From NCBI RefSeq assembly GCF_001623875.1, contig NZ_LWAE01000001.1:992001-1056000 (forward strand): a stretch of 64,000 bases of DNA, in the 5' to 3' direction. The notes under the pieces are model-generated. The model searched no databases and had not been told where the DNA came from. It was given only the letters and a program-made list of their open reading frames with translations. The position numbers were made by a program, and so were the translations under genes. Positions within the stretch are counted from its first letter, which is position 1; each line of letters begins with the position of its first letter. This document shows, in pieces, positions 51,170-59,843 of the stretch. This DNA is from Clostridium magnum DSM 2767. GTDB taxonomy: Bacteria > Bacillota > Clostridia > Clostridiales > Clostridiaceae.

Positions 51170-52454
51170 AGCACAGGTTAATTATTATACTAATTATATA
51201 AATGGGCATCCAGATTATGAATGTGCTGGTATTTATGCAGATGAAGGTATTTCAGGAACAAACACTAAAAAGAGAGAACAGTTCAATAAAATGATAGAGG
51301 ATTGCAAAGCAGGAAAAATAGATATGATAATAACCAAGTCTATAAGCAGATTTGCAAGAAATACTCTTGATACTTTGAATTATGTAAGAACACTTAAGGA
51401 GCTCGGCATTGGTGTTATTTTTGAAAAAGAAAATATAAATACCTTAGATTCAAAAGGAGAAGTCTTACTTACCATCTTAAGTTCCTTGGCACAAGACGAG
51501 TCTAGGAGTATCAGCGAAAACTCCACTTGGGGAATTAGAAGAAAATTTGAACAGGGAAAAGTAGTAGTCAACCATAAAAAGTTTTTAGGTTATGATAAGG
51601 ATGAAGAAGGAAACTTAATAATAGATGAAAAACAGGCCAAGATAGTAAGAAGAATTTATAAGGATTACCTTGATGGAAAAGGTTCAAATAGGATTGCAAG
51701 AGAACTTGAAGAAGAAGGGGTTAAAGGCTGGAATGGTAAAGCTAAATGGTATGAAAGCACCATAAGAGGAATACTAACTAATGAAAAGTATAAAGGAGAT
51801 GCGTTGCTTCAAAAAACTTACACCATAGATTACTTGACGAAGAAAAGGGTAGAGAATAATGGTGAAGTTCCGCAGTATTATGTGGAGGAGAGTCATCCAG
51901 CAATTATAGATAAAGAAATGTGGGAAGCGGCACAACTTGAGATGGAAAGAAGGCGAGTATTTGCTGAAACTTATGGTGTATTTAAATTAGATTATGCAAC
52001 ATTAGATAATCCTTTTGCAGGGAGAGTTATATGTGGACGATGCGGCAGTTCATTTGGAAGGAAAACATGGCATTCCACAAATGAAAATCTTAAAAGAAAA
52101 GTTTGGATGTGTAGCAATAGGTATAAAATAAAAGGTGAAAAAGGCTGCCAAAATAAACACATCGATGATAAGGTTTTATACCAGACTTTTATAAATACCT
52201 TCAATACTATTATTGAAAACAAGGATTATTTTATGGAGAAGTGGAAGGATGGATTAAAGAGTGACAACGTTTTAGTAAGGTATAGGTCAAAGAAGTTTAT
52301 AAAAATTATTGAAAAAGCAGAGCCAATAAAAGAATTTGATGTAAATTTATTTTTAAGGCTAATAGAGAAGATGACTATGTTTGAAGGGGAAAAGAATATT
52401 GTAAGCTTGCTCGATGGGACTGAGATAGAAGTTATAATTGAATATATAAAATGA
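51033..52454 (+). CDS. large serine recombinase, second of a tandem pair
   Basis: 473 residues, AAGGGAGG upstream of ATG 51033. Catalytic Ser in AYCRVSTDQLEQ, TKSISRFARNTLDTL, recombinase domain FLGYDKDEEGNLIIDEKQAKIVRRIY, zinc ribbon ICGRCGSSF...CSNRYKI and a C-terminal coiled-coil-rich region to 473. Clearly a paralogue of the first. Pairs of large serine recombinases acting on one att site are known (for example CcrA/CcrB in staphylococcal cassettes). Marks the right end of the prophage. Confidence 0.9.
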   Translation: MARNITVIPARANRGNLEEQIQQQKKKMAAYCRVSTDQLEQLSSYEAQVNYYTNYINGHPDYECAGIYADEGISGTNTKKREQFNKMIEDCKAGKIDMIITKSISRFARNTLDTLNYVRTLKELGIGVIFEKENINTLDSKGEVLLTILSSLAQDESRSISENSTWGIRRKFEQGKVVVNHKKFLGYDKDEEGNLIIDEKQAKIVRRIYKDYLDGKGSNRIARELEEEGVKGWNGKAKWYESTIRGILTNEKYKGDALLQKTYTIDYLTKKRVENNGEVPQYYVEESHPAIIDKEMWEAAQLEMERRRVFAETYGVFKLDYATLDNPFAGRVICGRCGSSFGRKTWHSTNENLKRKVWMCSNRYKIKGEKGCQNKHIDDKVLYQTFINTFNTIIENKDYFMEKWKDGLKSDNVLVRYRSKKFIKIIEKAEPIKEFDVNLFLRLIEKMTMFEGEKNIVSLLDGTEIEVIIEYIK

Positions 52455-52624
52455 TTAGTAAACATGGGGGATTTTCATATTGACAATTTTTTTCGATTTG
52501 TAAAGTGAGACAAATATTTAATATTTGGAAATAATGGGCTAGGTTATTGATTAAACCAGTATTAGAAGGAATATCAATATATAATAAGAGTATTTGAAAA
52601 TCCTTGATGGATATAAAATAATTA

Positions 52625-52656
52625 TTCACAAGGATTTCACATAAGTTTTATAGAAT
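52625..52656 (+). promoter_or_regulatory. TTCACA direct-repeat box 1 and promoter of the two-component operon
   Basis: TTCACA at 52625-52630 and 52636-52641 (11-base period), then 7 bases and TATAGA (52649-52654) followed by AT. Same geometry as boxes 2 and 3 at 54.8 and 58.3 kb. Suggests autoregulation of the response regulator. The preceding 52455-52624 is non-coding and should contain the right prophage end. Confidence 0.72.
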
Positions 52657-52708
52657 GTATATTAAAAAAGTTCACTTGGTTAATATTAATCATAAGAGGG
52701 TGTTGTTA

Positions 52709-53386
52709 ATGGATATGAAAATTTTGATTGCAGACGATGATCCTATTTTCAGAGAACTTGTATGCGATATAATAAAAAAAGAGGGCTATATTTCTGTAGA
52801 GGCTTGTAATGGTCAACAAGCTATCGATATATTTTTTGACTCGAAGGATATTGATTTACTTATATTAGATGTAATGATGCCTATATATGATGGATGGGAA
52901 GTGCTTAAGGAAATAAGAGAACATTCCGAGGTTCCTGTAATCATGCTGACAGCTTTAGGGGATGAGAAACATGAGGTATTTGGACTAAAAAAAGGAGCAG
53001 ATGATTACATATCAAAGCCATTTAGCTATGAAGTTTTTGTTGCAAGACTTAATGTACTTTTAAGGAAAATAAAAAAGAGCCGCCTTGATGAGATGAAAAT
53101 TGGAAGAATGAGGATAAAACAAGAAACACATAGGGTGTCGATATGTGATTCGGAAATTGAATTAAATCGTAAGGAATACAGTCTTCTGATTTATTTAATA
53201 GAAAACAGGAACAGAGTATTAACCCGAGAGCAAATATTAAGAAATATATGGGGTTATGATTTTGAAGGGGATATAAGAACCATTGATACACATATAAAAA
53301 CCCTGAGGGCTAAGCTTTTATCATGTGGTGAATATATAAAAACTGTACGTGGCAGCGGGTATATGTTTGAGGTGGATGAATCATGA
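52709..53386 (+). CDS. OmpR/PhoB-family response regulator
   Basis: 225 residues from ATG 52709 (AGAGGG upstream). Receiver domain with acidic DDD near residues 9-11, phosphoacceptor Asp in LLILDVMMP (about 54) and Lys in DDYISKPF. C-terminal winged helix: ELNRKEYSLLIYLIENRNRVLTREQ and RTIDTHIKTLRAKL...VRGSGYMFE. Overlaps the kinase gene (ATGA). Candidate reader of the TTCACA repeats. Confidence 0.94.
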   Translation: MDMKILIADDDPIFRELVCDIIKKEGYISVEACNGQQAIDIFFDSKDIDLLILDVMMPIYDGWEVLKEIREHSEVPVIMLTALGDEKHEVFGLKKGADDYISKPFSYEVFVARLNVLLRKIKKSRLDEMKIGRMRIKQETHRVSICDSEIELNRKEYSLLIYLIENRNRVLTREQILRNIWGYDFEGDIRTIDTHIKTLRAKLLSCGEYIKTVRGSGYMFEVDES

Positions 53387-54786
53387 GAACAATTAGAACA
53401 AAGCTGTTTGTACTATTTTCTATTTTCATGGTTTTGTTAGTGCTTTGCGGCATACTTTTAAATGCTTTTTTTTTGGAACGGTATTACATTTATAAAAACA
53501 GAGCTGTTTTTATAGAAACAAGTAAAAAAATTAGTGAGGAATATGTAAATAACAGAAAAAATATCGCTAACTTCATAAATCTCATAGATCGTGTTGACGG
53601 AATAAGCTGTATAATTACGGACAGGGAGCAAAGTGTAAAATATAATTCATTCCCACAAAAGCCAGGTCCCGATGCAATGCGTCTGCCTGGTGAAATCGAG
53701 CAGCTTGCTTTGCAAAATGAGAATAAGCTGCTTAGGAAATATGTATACTCTGTTGTTTCAAAACCAAATGATCAGGCTCCAAAATTAGTTTTTATATCTA
53801 GATTGGATAATGGAGACCTTATTATTCTTAGAAAGCCTTTGAAGGGGATTAATGAAAGTGTATCCATTGCAAATCAGTTCTATATTTTTGCAGGCTTGGT
53901 GTTAATACTTTTGGGTGGAATATTCATATTTATTTTTTCAAAGACAATAACTAGACCTGTTATTGAAATGAGTAAGGTGGCAGAAGGAATATCTAATCTT
54001 GAGTTTAATAAACGTGTGCTTTACGATTCAGATGATGAACTTGGAAGCCTTGGAAAAAGCATAAACAAAATATCCGAAAAATTAAGTGACAGCATGGATG
54101 CACTTAAGCAAGATGTTGAACGTAGAAAACAGCTTGTGAGAAATATATCTCATGAATTAAAAACGCCCATAGGGGTAATTAAAGGCTATGCGGAAGGTTT
54201 AAAATATGGTGTGGCAGATGATGCTGAAAAGACACAGAAATATTGTATAGTCATTGCGGAAGAATGCAATCGCATGGATAACATGGTAAGAGAGCTTCTA
54301 AATCTTTCAATGTTAGAAGCTGGATTATTTCAATTGAACATTTCTAAGTTTGATGTTGGGGGGGTGATTCAAAAGCTATCAGAAAGGTTTGAAGCTGTAT
54401 TTGTTGAAAAAGATATAACACTGCATTTGAATATACAAAAGAATTTAGTTGTAGATGCTGACTATGAACTTCTAGAGCGGGTTGTAAATAATTATATCAC
54501 AAATGCCATAAATCATGCAGAAGGAATGAAATATATCAAGGTGACTGTGGAAAAAAAAGATAATGGAGTAAGAGTATCTGTATTTAATACTGGTAAGCAT
54601 ATACCAGAGAATGACTTGGTAAATATCTGGGATGTTTTTTACAAGATAGATAAATCTAGGGCAAGGCAATATGGAGGGCATGGGCTAGGTCTTTCTATAG
54701 TTAGATTAATAGCAGAACTTCATGGAGGTATAACAGGTGTAGAAAATGTAGATGATGGTGTATTATTTTTTATTGAGATACCATAG
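53383..54786 (+). CDS. sensor histidine kinase
   Basis: 467 residues. TM1 about 9-30; an extracellular ~130-residue sensor; TM2 about 165-187 (FYIFAGLVLILLGGIFIFIFS); HAMP; HisKA with phospho-His in RNISHELKTPIGVI; HATPase N-box NNYITNAINHAEG and G-box GGHGLGLSIVRLIAELHGG. No PAS domain, unlike most PhoR kinases. Cognate to the upstream regulator. Confidence 0.94.
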   Translation: MRTIRTKLFVLFSIFMVLLVLCGILLNAFFLERYYIYKNRAVFIETSKKISEEYVNNRKNIANFINLIDRVDGISCIITDREQSVKYNSFPQKPGPDAMRLPGEIEQLALQNENKLLRKYVYSVVSKPNDQAPKLVFISRLDNGDLIILRKPLKGINESVSIANQFYIFAGLVLILLGGIFIFIFSKTITRPVIEMSKVAEGISNLEFNKRVLYDSDDELGSLGKSINKISEKLSDSMDALKQDVERRKQLVRNISHELKTPIGVIKGYAEGLKYGVADDAEKTQKYCIVIAEECNRMDNMVRELLNLSMLEAGLFQLNISKFDVGGVIQKLSERFEAVFVEKDITLHLNIQKNLVVDADYELLERVVNNYITNAINHAEGMKYIKVTVEKKDNGVRVSVFNTGKHIPENDLVNIWDVFYKIDKSRARQYGGHGLGLSIVRLIAELHGGITGVENVDDGVLFFIEIP

Positions 54787-54823
54787 ATTTTTCTAGAGAG
54801 AATAACTTGTTTTACTTAAAGGT

Positions 54824-54853
54824 TTCACACTAATTTCACAAGAAGATTATAAA
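54824..54853 (+). promoter_or_regulatory. TTCACA direct-repeat box 2 and promoter of the glycosylation operon
   Basis: TTCACA 54824-54829 and 54835-54840, then 7 bases and TATAAA (54848-54853), followed by ATGTAC. Faces GT2-GtrA-GT39. Confidence 0.72.
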
Positions 54854-54854
54854 A

Positions 54855-54900
54855 TGTACCTATAAGCAGTAGCTACTGTTTATAGGTACATTTTACTTTT
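54855..54900 (+). terminator. 36-base near-perfect palindrome with T-rich tail at the promoter's start site
   Basis: TGTACCTATAAGCAGTAG (54855-54872) pairs with CTACTGTTTATAGGTACA (54873-54890); only one G-T pair breaks perfection. TTTTACTTTT follows. It can end the two-component operon, but also spans the likely transcription start of box 2, so it may act as a leader hairpin or attenuator. Confidence 0.65.
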
Positions 54901-54984
54901 GAAAAGTAAGGTGTTGTACGAAAAAGAATTAGCTTCAATTCGAGAGTGAAATTATATTATATGTTGATTTGGAGGGAATGCCAT

Positions 54985-55923
54985 ATGGATGAAACTAATA
55001 TTCAATATTCAATAGTGGTGCCACTTTATAATGAGGAGTTAGTTATTAAAGAAACCTATAAAAGACTAAAAAAGGTAATGGAAACAACAGGGGAAGCATA
55101 TGAAATCATTTTTGTAAATGATGGGAGCAAGGATAGGACTCTTGAGATGGTTAAAGATATATGCAATAAGGACAAGAATATTAAACTAATAAGTTTTTCT
55201 AAAAATTTTGGACACCAGATTGCAATAACTGCTGGAATGAACAATTCTAATGGCAAGGCAGCTATAGTAATTGATGCTGACCTTCAAGATCCACCTGAAA
55301 TCATATTAAAAATGATTGAAAAGTGGAAGGAAGGCTATGATGTTGTTTATGGCAAAAGGCTTAGTAGAAGAGGTGAGACATTTTTCAAGAAAGTTACAGC
55401 AAAAGCTTTTTATAGAACATTAAGAGTGATGACTGATGTTGATATACCAGTAGATACAGGAGATTTTAGATTAATTGACAGAAAGGTCTGTGAAGCATTA
55501 AAAAGAGTGCCGGAAAGAAATAGGTATGTTAGAGGAATTATAAGTTGGTTAGGATTTAAGCAAACTGGTGTAGAATTTGCAAGAGAAGAAAGGTTTGCAG
55601 GTGAAACAAAGTATCCTCTTAAGAAAATGATTAAATTTGCTTCTGATGCTATTATATCTTTTTCATACAAGCCATTAAGGCTGGCAATTATTATAGGTTT
55701 TTCAATATCAATATTTAGTTTTTTATATCTTATTGTTATAGTATTTAAAAAATTATTTGTTAATGATGCTATACACGGATGGACTTCTATTGTTGCATTA
55801 AGTCTATTTTTTAATGGTTTAGTGTTAATAATGCTTGGCATAATTGGTGAGTATATTGGACGTATTTATGATGAAGTAAAAGGTAGACCACTTTATATAA
55901 TTGATGAAAAGGTGGGATTTTAA
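54985..55923 (+). CDS. membrane GT2 glycosyltransferase (GtrB/DPM-like, polyprenyl-phosphate sugar synthase)
   Basis: 312 residues from ATG 54985 (GGAGGG upstream). GT2 motifs: SIVVPLYNEE, NDGSKDRT, DADLQDPPE, and DTGDFRLIDRKV. Two C-terminal membrane helices (LAIIIGFSISIFSFLYLIVIV; TSIVALSLFFNGLVLIMLGII) define the GtrB group, which loads a sugar from a nucleotide donor onto undecaprenyl phosphate. Works with the next two genes. Confidence 0.92.
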   Translation: MDETNIQYSIVVPLYNEELVIKETYKRLKKVMETTGEAYEIIFVNDGSKDRTLEMVKDICNKDKNIKLISFSKNFGHQIAITAGMNNSNGKAAIVIDADLQDPPEIILKMIEKWKEGYDVVYGKRLSRRGETFFKKVTAKAFYRTLRVMTDVDIPVDTGDFRLIDRKVCEALKRVPERNRYVRGIISWLGFKQTGVEFAREERFAGETKYPLKKMIKFASDAIISFSYKPLRLAIIIGFSISIFSFLYLIVIVFKKLFVNDAIHGWTSIVALSLFFNGLVLIMLGIIGEYIGRIYDEVKGRPLYIIDEKVGF

Positions 55924-56361
55924 TTGTGTAAAACAATAAAATATAGTTTTTATAATAATATTCTAAATCTATATGAGAAATATAAAACATTTATCCACTT
56001 TTTAATTGTTGGATTTATTAATACAGGTGTTGACTTTGTTACGTTTTCTATACTTTTTAGCTTTTTTCATATAGATAAGCTCATATGTCAGGTCTTTGGG
56101 TATAGTGTAGGTATTGTAAATAGTTTTATAATGAATAAAATATTTACGTTTAAAGAAAAAGATATAGAATGTAGTATAGTAATTCAGTCTGTTAGATTTA
56201 TTTCAGTAAACGTAGTATCACTTGGCATATCAATTATTGCTCTTGGGATATTAAATTATAATTTATGTATAAATGTTTATATGTCAAAATTAATAATTAC
56301 AGTAATTGCACAGGGGATAAATTATTTTGGTTATAAATTATGGGTATTTAGTAGTAAATAG
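55924..56361 (+). CDS. GtrA family membrane protein, putative lipid-linked sugar flippase
   Basis: 145 residues, TTG start directly after the GT2 stop. Four hydrophobic segments; FLIVGFINTGVDFVTFSILF and YSVGIVNSFIMNKIFTFK are family signatures, with a final INYFGYKLWVF. GtrA proteins are proposed to flip the GtrB product across the membrane. Confidence 0.9.
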   Translation: MCKTIKYSFYNNILNLYEKYKTFIHFLIVGFINTGVDFVTFSILFSFFHIDKLICQVFGYSVGIVNSFIMNKIFTFKEKDIECSIVIQSVRFISVNVVSLGISIIALGILNYNLCINVYMSKLIITVIAQGINYFGYKLWVFSSK

Positions 56362-56383
56362 TGATTATAGAGGAGAGATAATA

Positions 56384-58288
56384 ATGAAATTTAAACTCAA
56401 GAAGAACCTTCCAATATTGTTGACGGTATTATTAGCATGTGTTATTTATATATGGAAACTTTGGGATGAGGGACTTGCTAATCTTTATTACTCCGCAGGA
56501 GTATACTCTATGGGACAAAGTTTCCATGCTTTTTTCTATAACAGTATAGATTCAGTGGGCTTTATTAGCATAGATAAGCCGCCACTAGGACTTTGGATAC
56601 AAGTTTTATTCACAAAGATATTTGGATTTAATGGCATGGCTATAGTACTTCCAGAAGCACTTGCCAGTGTTTTTTCTGTATATCTCATATATAAAATTAT
56701 AAATAAACGGTTTGGGCAAACTGCAGGGATAATTTCAGCATTGGTTCTTGCCTTAACACCAATTCTTGTAGCAGTTAGCAGAAACAATACCATTGATGGA
56801 ATACTAATTTTTATGCTTATTTTAGCTTCAGATCAGACCATTAAAGCTTCAGAAAAGTCTAGTATTAAACATCTCATTATTGCAAGTTTATTTATCGGTC
56901 TTGGATTTAATGTAAAAATGCTTCAGGCTTATATGATAGTTCCTGCAGTGTATTCAACCTATTTTTTATTTTCTAAAGAAAAAATATTAAAAAGAATGAT
57001 TTCATCTGCAATCTCTATTGTTATACTTGTTATAGTTTCTTTTTCATGGATTATGGCGGTTGACTTTACTCCAGCTCAAAACAGACCCTATGTAGGAAGC
57101 AGTGGCACTAATAGTGAGATAAATCTGACTTTGGGTAATAATGGTATGGGTAGATTAATTGGTAGAGCTTCTGGAGGTGGAAACAATAGCCATATGACTT
57201 CACAGCAAAATGGTAGAAAAAATGAACCAGGAAATAATCCTCCTGGCAAAACAAAGGCTGAGGACAAAAATAGACCACCTAGTGGAAATTCACCACAACC
57301 AAAGCCTATGAACGGACAGGGACTAGGTGGTGAGGGTGGTCCTACATCAATATTTAGGTTATATAACAATAATATTGCAGGACAAATATCCTGGTTTCTA
57401 TTTCCAGCGTTAATGGTTAGTTTATTGTGTTTGTATCAATTATTTAGAAAAAAACTTGAGCCAAGTTCTAAGAATATCTCTCTTTTCTATTTTACTATGT
57501 GTTTTATATCAATGTTTATTTATTTTAGCTTTTCAATTGGAATGGTACACCGCTATTATCTTGCTATGCTTTCCTCAGCTATTGCTGGACTTATTGGAAT
57601 AGGAGTTTCGCTTTTACTTGAAAAATACTCTGAAAATAAAAGTGTCATTATAGCTATCTTTGGAGCTTCAGCAGCAACGCAATTATATATTCAAAGTCTT
57701 TATAAAGACTGGCTTAACTGGCTTTTACCATTATGTGCCGTGGTTTTTGCAGTTTCAATTACATTAATATTTTTTGGAATTAAAAAGAGAGTGAAAAAAG
57801 AGATTATATCCATACCTATAGCAGCACTTTTGATATTACCTGGTATTTGGTCATTTACTCCAATTATTTATGGAAACAATGCTCAATTACCAATTGCAGG
57901 TCCAGAGCTTGTAAATCAGGGAGATTTATTTGATAGACATCCAGAGTTATCAAATTTGATTATCTTCCTAAAAGACAACAGAGGAAACGCAACATATATT
58001 GCTTCTGTCCCAAGTGCTATGGATATGGGAGCAGAGTTAATTCTTCAATCTGGGGAACCAGTTATGGTTTTAGGTGGTTTTAATGGTGGCGATAATCCCT
58101 TAACTTTAGAAGAATATAAGAATATGATTAGGATTGGTAAGATTAAATATGCAATTATTACAAAAAATAAAGCATCTATAAACACTGATAATTCAAGTGG
58201 AAATATAAATGATTGGATAATTAAAAATTGTACACCTATTAAGGAGCAATTTAATGGATTTACATTGTATAAATTAAGTATTAATTAA
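56384..58288 (+). CDS. GT39/ArnT-like polytopic glycosyltransferase
   Basis: 634 residues from ATG 56384 (AGAGGAGAG upstream). First loop carries the acidic motif in LWDEGLANLYYSAGVYSMGQ and SIDKPPLGLW, typical of GT-C transferases using lipid-linked sugars; about ten membrane helices follow. A low-complexity Gly/Asn/Pro-rich insertion at about 240-322 (ASGGGNNSHMTSQQ, GNNPPGKTKAEDKNRPPSG) sits outside the membrane. The C-terminal soluble domain is the GT39-associated type. Transfers sugars to a surface acceptor (inference). Confidence 0.88.
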   Translation: MKFKLKKNLPILLTVLLACVIYIWKLWDEGLANLYYSAGVYSMGQSFHAFFYNSIDSVGFISIDKPPLGLWIQVLFTKIFGFNGMAIVLPEALASVFSVYLIYKIINKRFGQTAGIISALVLALTPILVAVSRNNTIDGILIFMLILASDQTIKASEKSSIKHLIIASLFIGLGFNVKMLQAYMIVPAVYSTYFLFSKEKILKRMISSAISIVILVIVSFSWIMAVDFTPAQNRPYVGSSGTNSEINLTLGNNGMGRLIGRASGGGNNSHMTSQQNGRKNEPGNNPPGKTKAEDKNRPPSGNSPQPKPMNGQGLGGEGGPTSIFRLYNNNIAGQISWFLFPALMVSLLCLYQLFRKKLEPSSKNISLFYFTMCFISMFIYFSFSIGMVHRYYLAMLSSAIAGLIGIGVSLLLEKYSENKSVIIAIFGASAATQLYIQSLYKDWLNWLLPLCAVVFAVSITLIFFGIKKRVKKEIISIPIAALLILPGIWSFTPIIYGNNAQLPIAGPELVNQGDLFDRHPELSNLIIFLKDNRGNATYIASVPSAMDMGAELILQSGEPVMVLGGFNGGDNPLTLEEYKNMIRIGKIKYAIITKNKASINTDNSSGNINDWIIKNCTPIKEQFNGFTLYKLSIN

Positions 58289-58322
58289 TCATGTAGTAAA
58301 ATTTTATAAATATAATATTTAT

Positions 58323-58352
58323 TTCACCGAAATTTCACAATAACACTTTAAT
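58323..58352 (+). promoter_or_regulatory. TTCACC/TTCACA direct-repeat box 3 and promoter of the exported protein/phosphatase operon
   Basis: TTCACC 58323-58328 and TTCACA 58334-58339, then 7 bases and TTTAAT (58347-58352), followed by ATGTAC. Third copy of the same arrangement. Confidence 0.7.
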
Positions 58353-58415
58353 ATGTACTTATAACAAGTTAGTAGTAAAAAAACAAATAAATTTTTAGAA
58401 GGGGTGGATATATTA

Positions 58416-59837
58416 ATGAAAAAGAATTTAGCTTCAATTATAAGTTGCACTCTCATAATTGGTGGAATTTCAACAACAGTATTTGCTACCTCAAATGCAA
58501 TGAAGAAACCAGCTAAAGTAAAGGATGTGCAAATACTGCAAGAGGCAGGAAATGGAATGCAAAAAAAGAATCCGCCTCCTGCAAATGAAAAAAACAAACC
58601 TAATAGCAGCCAATATACTCTGGAACAGGCAATGAGTGATAATGCACAGCTTTCTACAATTGCATTTAGCGGACTTGCTTTTATTACTGGCAGTAGTGGA
58701 GCAGATACCTTTATGCCGCCAGGAAAGGTAGCAGATTTCTTTGGATTTCAATATATGCGTGATGTAGATACGGCAGGATATGGGCACAACACAACCTTTC
58801 TTACTAGAGTTGCAAGCAATGTGCTTTATATTTTAAATGACGATCAAAAAGCAAAACTAGTGGCACTCGCAAAAGAGCAGGCACCACTTTATACAAACTT
58901 TGCATATAACCGTTTTCCTATAATGAATGCTTTTAGGCGCAGCTTGGAAGGAAAAATCCCTGCTGGATCAACTGGTTTAAATATTGAAGCTGTTTCTAAA
59001 TATACTGCCGATCTTTATAAAACAGATGCAGATTTAAGCTATAATCGTGCAGTAGTAGTTGGTGGGATAATAAATTCTCTTACTGATGAGCAAAAAGCAT
59101 ACTTGGGAAAAATGCAGTTTAATAATTATTCATCATGGCCAGCAGTTTCTGAGGATGAAACCATTAAAAAGACTATAAATAATGATGAATATGTGGCAGT
59201 TATGACTTATGCAAGCGAATTGTTTTCATGGTATAAGGGTAGCATTGAGGCAGATGTATATTTTTGTCCAGAGCGCCATGGGACATACTTTGGAGGTTTT
59301 TATATGAAGGATTATCCTGCTATGAATAATCCAAATTATTTTATTAGTACAGATATTACTGGGGACAGTGGAAAAGAATTCTTAAATATTCTTAATACAA
59401 ATCAAAGAGTTTTGATAACTGAGATAATAGATGAGCAGCGTGATTCACTTAAAGAAATAGCGCAAATTAGGACTCAAGTTGCTACTGAATTGCGTAAGGC
59501 TATGAGTGGAGGAACTATAGATAAAGAAAAGGTATATTCTCTTATTGAACGCTATGGAGAACTAGATGGAAAGATGTCTGCGCTTTATGCTTCTCGTTTT
59601 TCAGCAGTGAATAAAACGCTTACAGAAGATCAAAGGGCTGCGCTTGTAAAACTTAGAAATCTTAATGTTGTACCTCAAGGTGGATACAGATTTTCAACAC
59701 CAGTAGCTATGCCTGAAATACCAAATACAGATTTTATGTTTGGTGTGGGAAATGTACCAGAAAATGCAGGGCAAATAACTGCTCCAGAAAGTTTTAGAAA
59801 TAATAATGAGGTAAAAAAAGCTGGCAAAACGAGGTGA
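58416..59837 (+). CDS. exported protein of unknown family
   Basis: 473 residues from ATG 58416 (AAGGGGTGG upstream). Signal peptide about 1-24 (KKNLASIISCTLIIGGISTTVFA). The mature part has two similar helical halves, each with a DEQKA or EDQRAALVKL type segment (NDDQKAKLVALAKEQAP, LTDEQKAYLGKMQF, LTEDQRAALVKLRN), and a central FCPERHGTYFGGFYMKDYPAMNN. I do not recognise the family. Six bases before the phosphoesterase gene and expressed from box 3, so the products likely act together at the cell surface. Confidence 0.8.
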   Translation: MKKNLASIISCTLIIGGISTTVFATSNAMKKPAKVKDVQILQEAGNGMQKKNPPPANEKNKPNSSQYTLEQAMSDNAQLSTIAFSGLAFITGSSGADTFMPPGKVADFFGFQYMRDVDTAGYGHNTTFLTRVASNVLYILNDDQKAKLVALAKEQAPLYTNFAYNRFPIMNAFRRSLEGKIPAGSTGLNIEAVSKYTADLYKTDADLSYNRAVVVGGIINSLTDEQKAYLGKMQFNNYSSWPAVSEDETIKKTINNDEYVAVMTYASELFSWYKGSIEADVYFCPERHGTYFGGFYMKDYPAMNNPNYFISTDITGDSGKEFLNILNTNQRVLITEIIDEQRDSLKEIAQIRTQVATELRKAMSGGTIDKEKVYSLIERYGELDGKMSALYASRFSAVNKTLTEDQRAALVKLRNLNVVPQGGYRFSTPVAMPEIPNTDFMFGVGNVPENAGQITAPESFRNNNEVKKAGKTR

Positions 59838-59843
59838 TTATTT

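Larger units (their letters stand above)
3623..52600. mobile_element. prophage (HK97-type siphovirus) with a left-end defence cassette; ends approximate
   Basis: A contiguous set of immunity, replication, packaging, head, tail, lysis and serine recombinase genes occupies 13.28-52.45 kb in standard siphovirus order. The recombinases lie at the right end, so in the circular form they would abut the 4.1-13.2 kb defence cassette, the usual place for cargo next to attP. Borders are inferred: left after rlmD, right between the recombinase stop (52454) and the TTCACA box (52625). No clear direct repeat was found at these borders, which is expected for serine recombinases with a very short core. All modules needed for a functional phage appear intact. 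Confidence 0.75.

Noticed and set aside
52507-52521. GAGACA followed by AT-rich TTTAA resembling the rlmD 3' end, considered as the prophage's right attachment site
   Set aside because: Only six or seven bases match, and the following sequence does not restore a conserved rlmD C-terminus; too short in AT-rich DNA.
57090-57350. Gly/Pro-rich stretch in the GT39 protein as a frameshift or insertion artefact
   Set aside because: The frame stays open with membrane helices on both sides; comparable low-complexity extracellular loops occur in this family.
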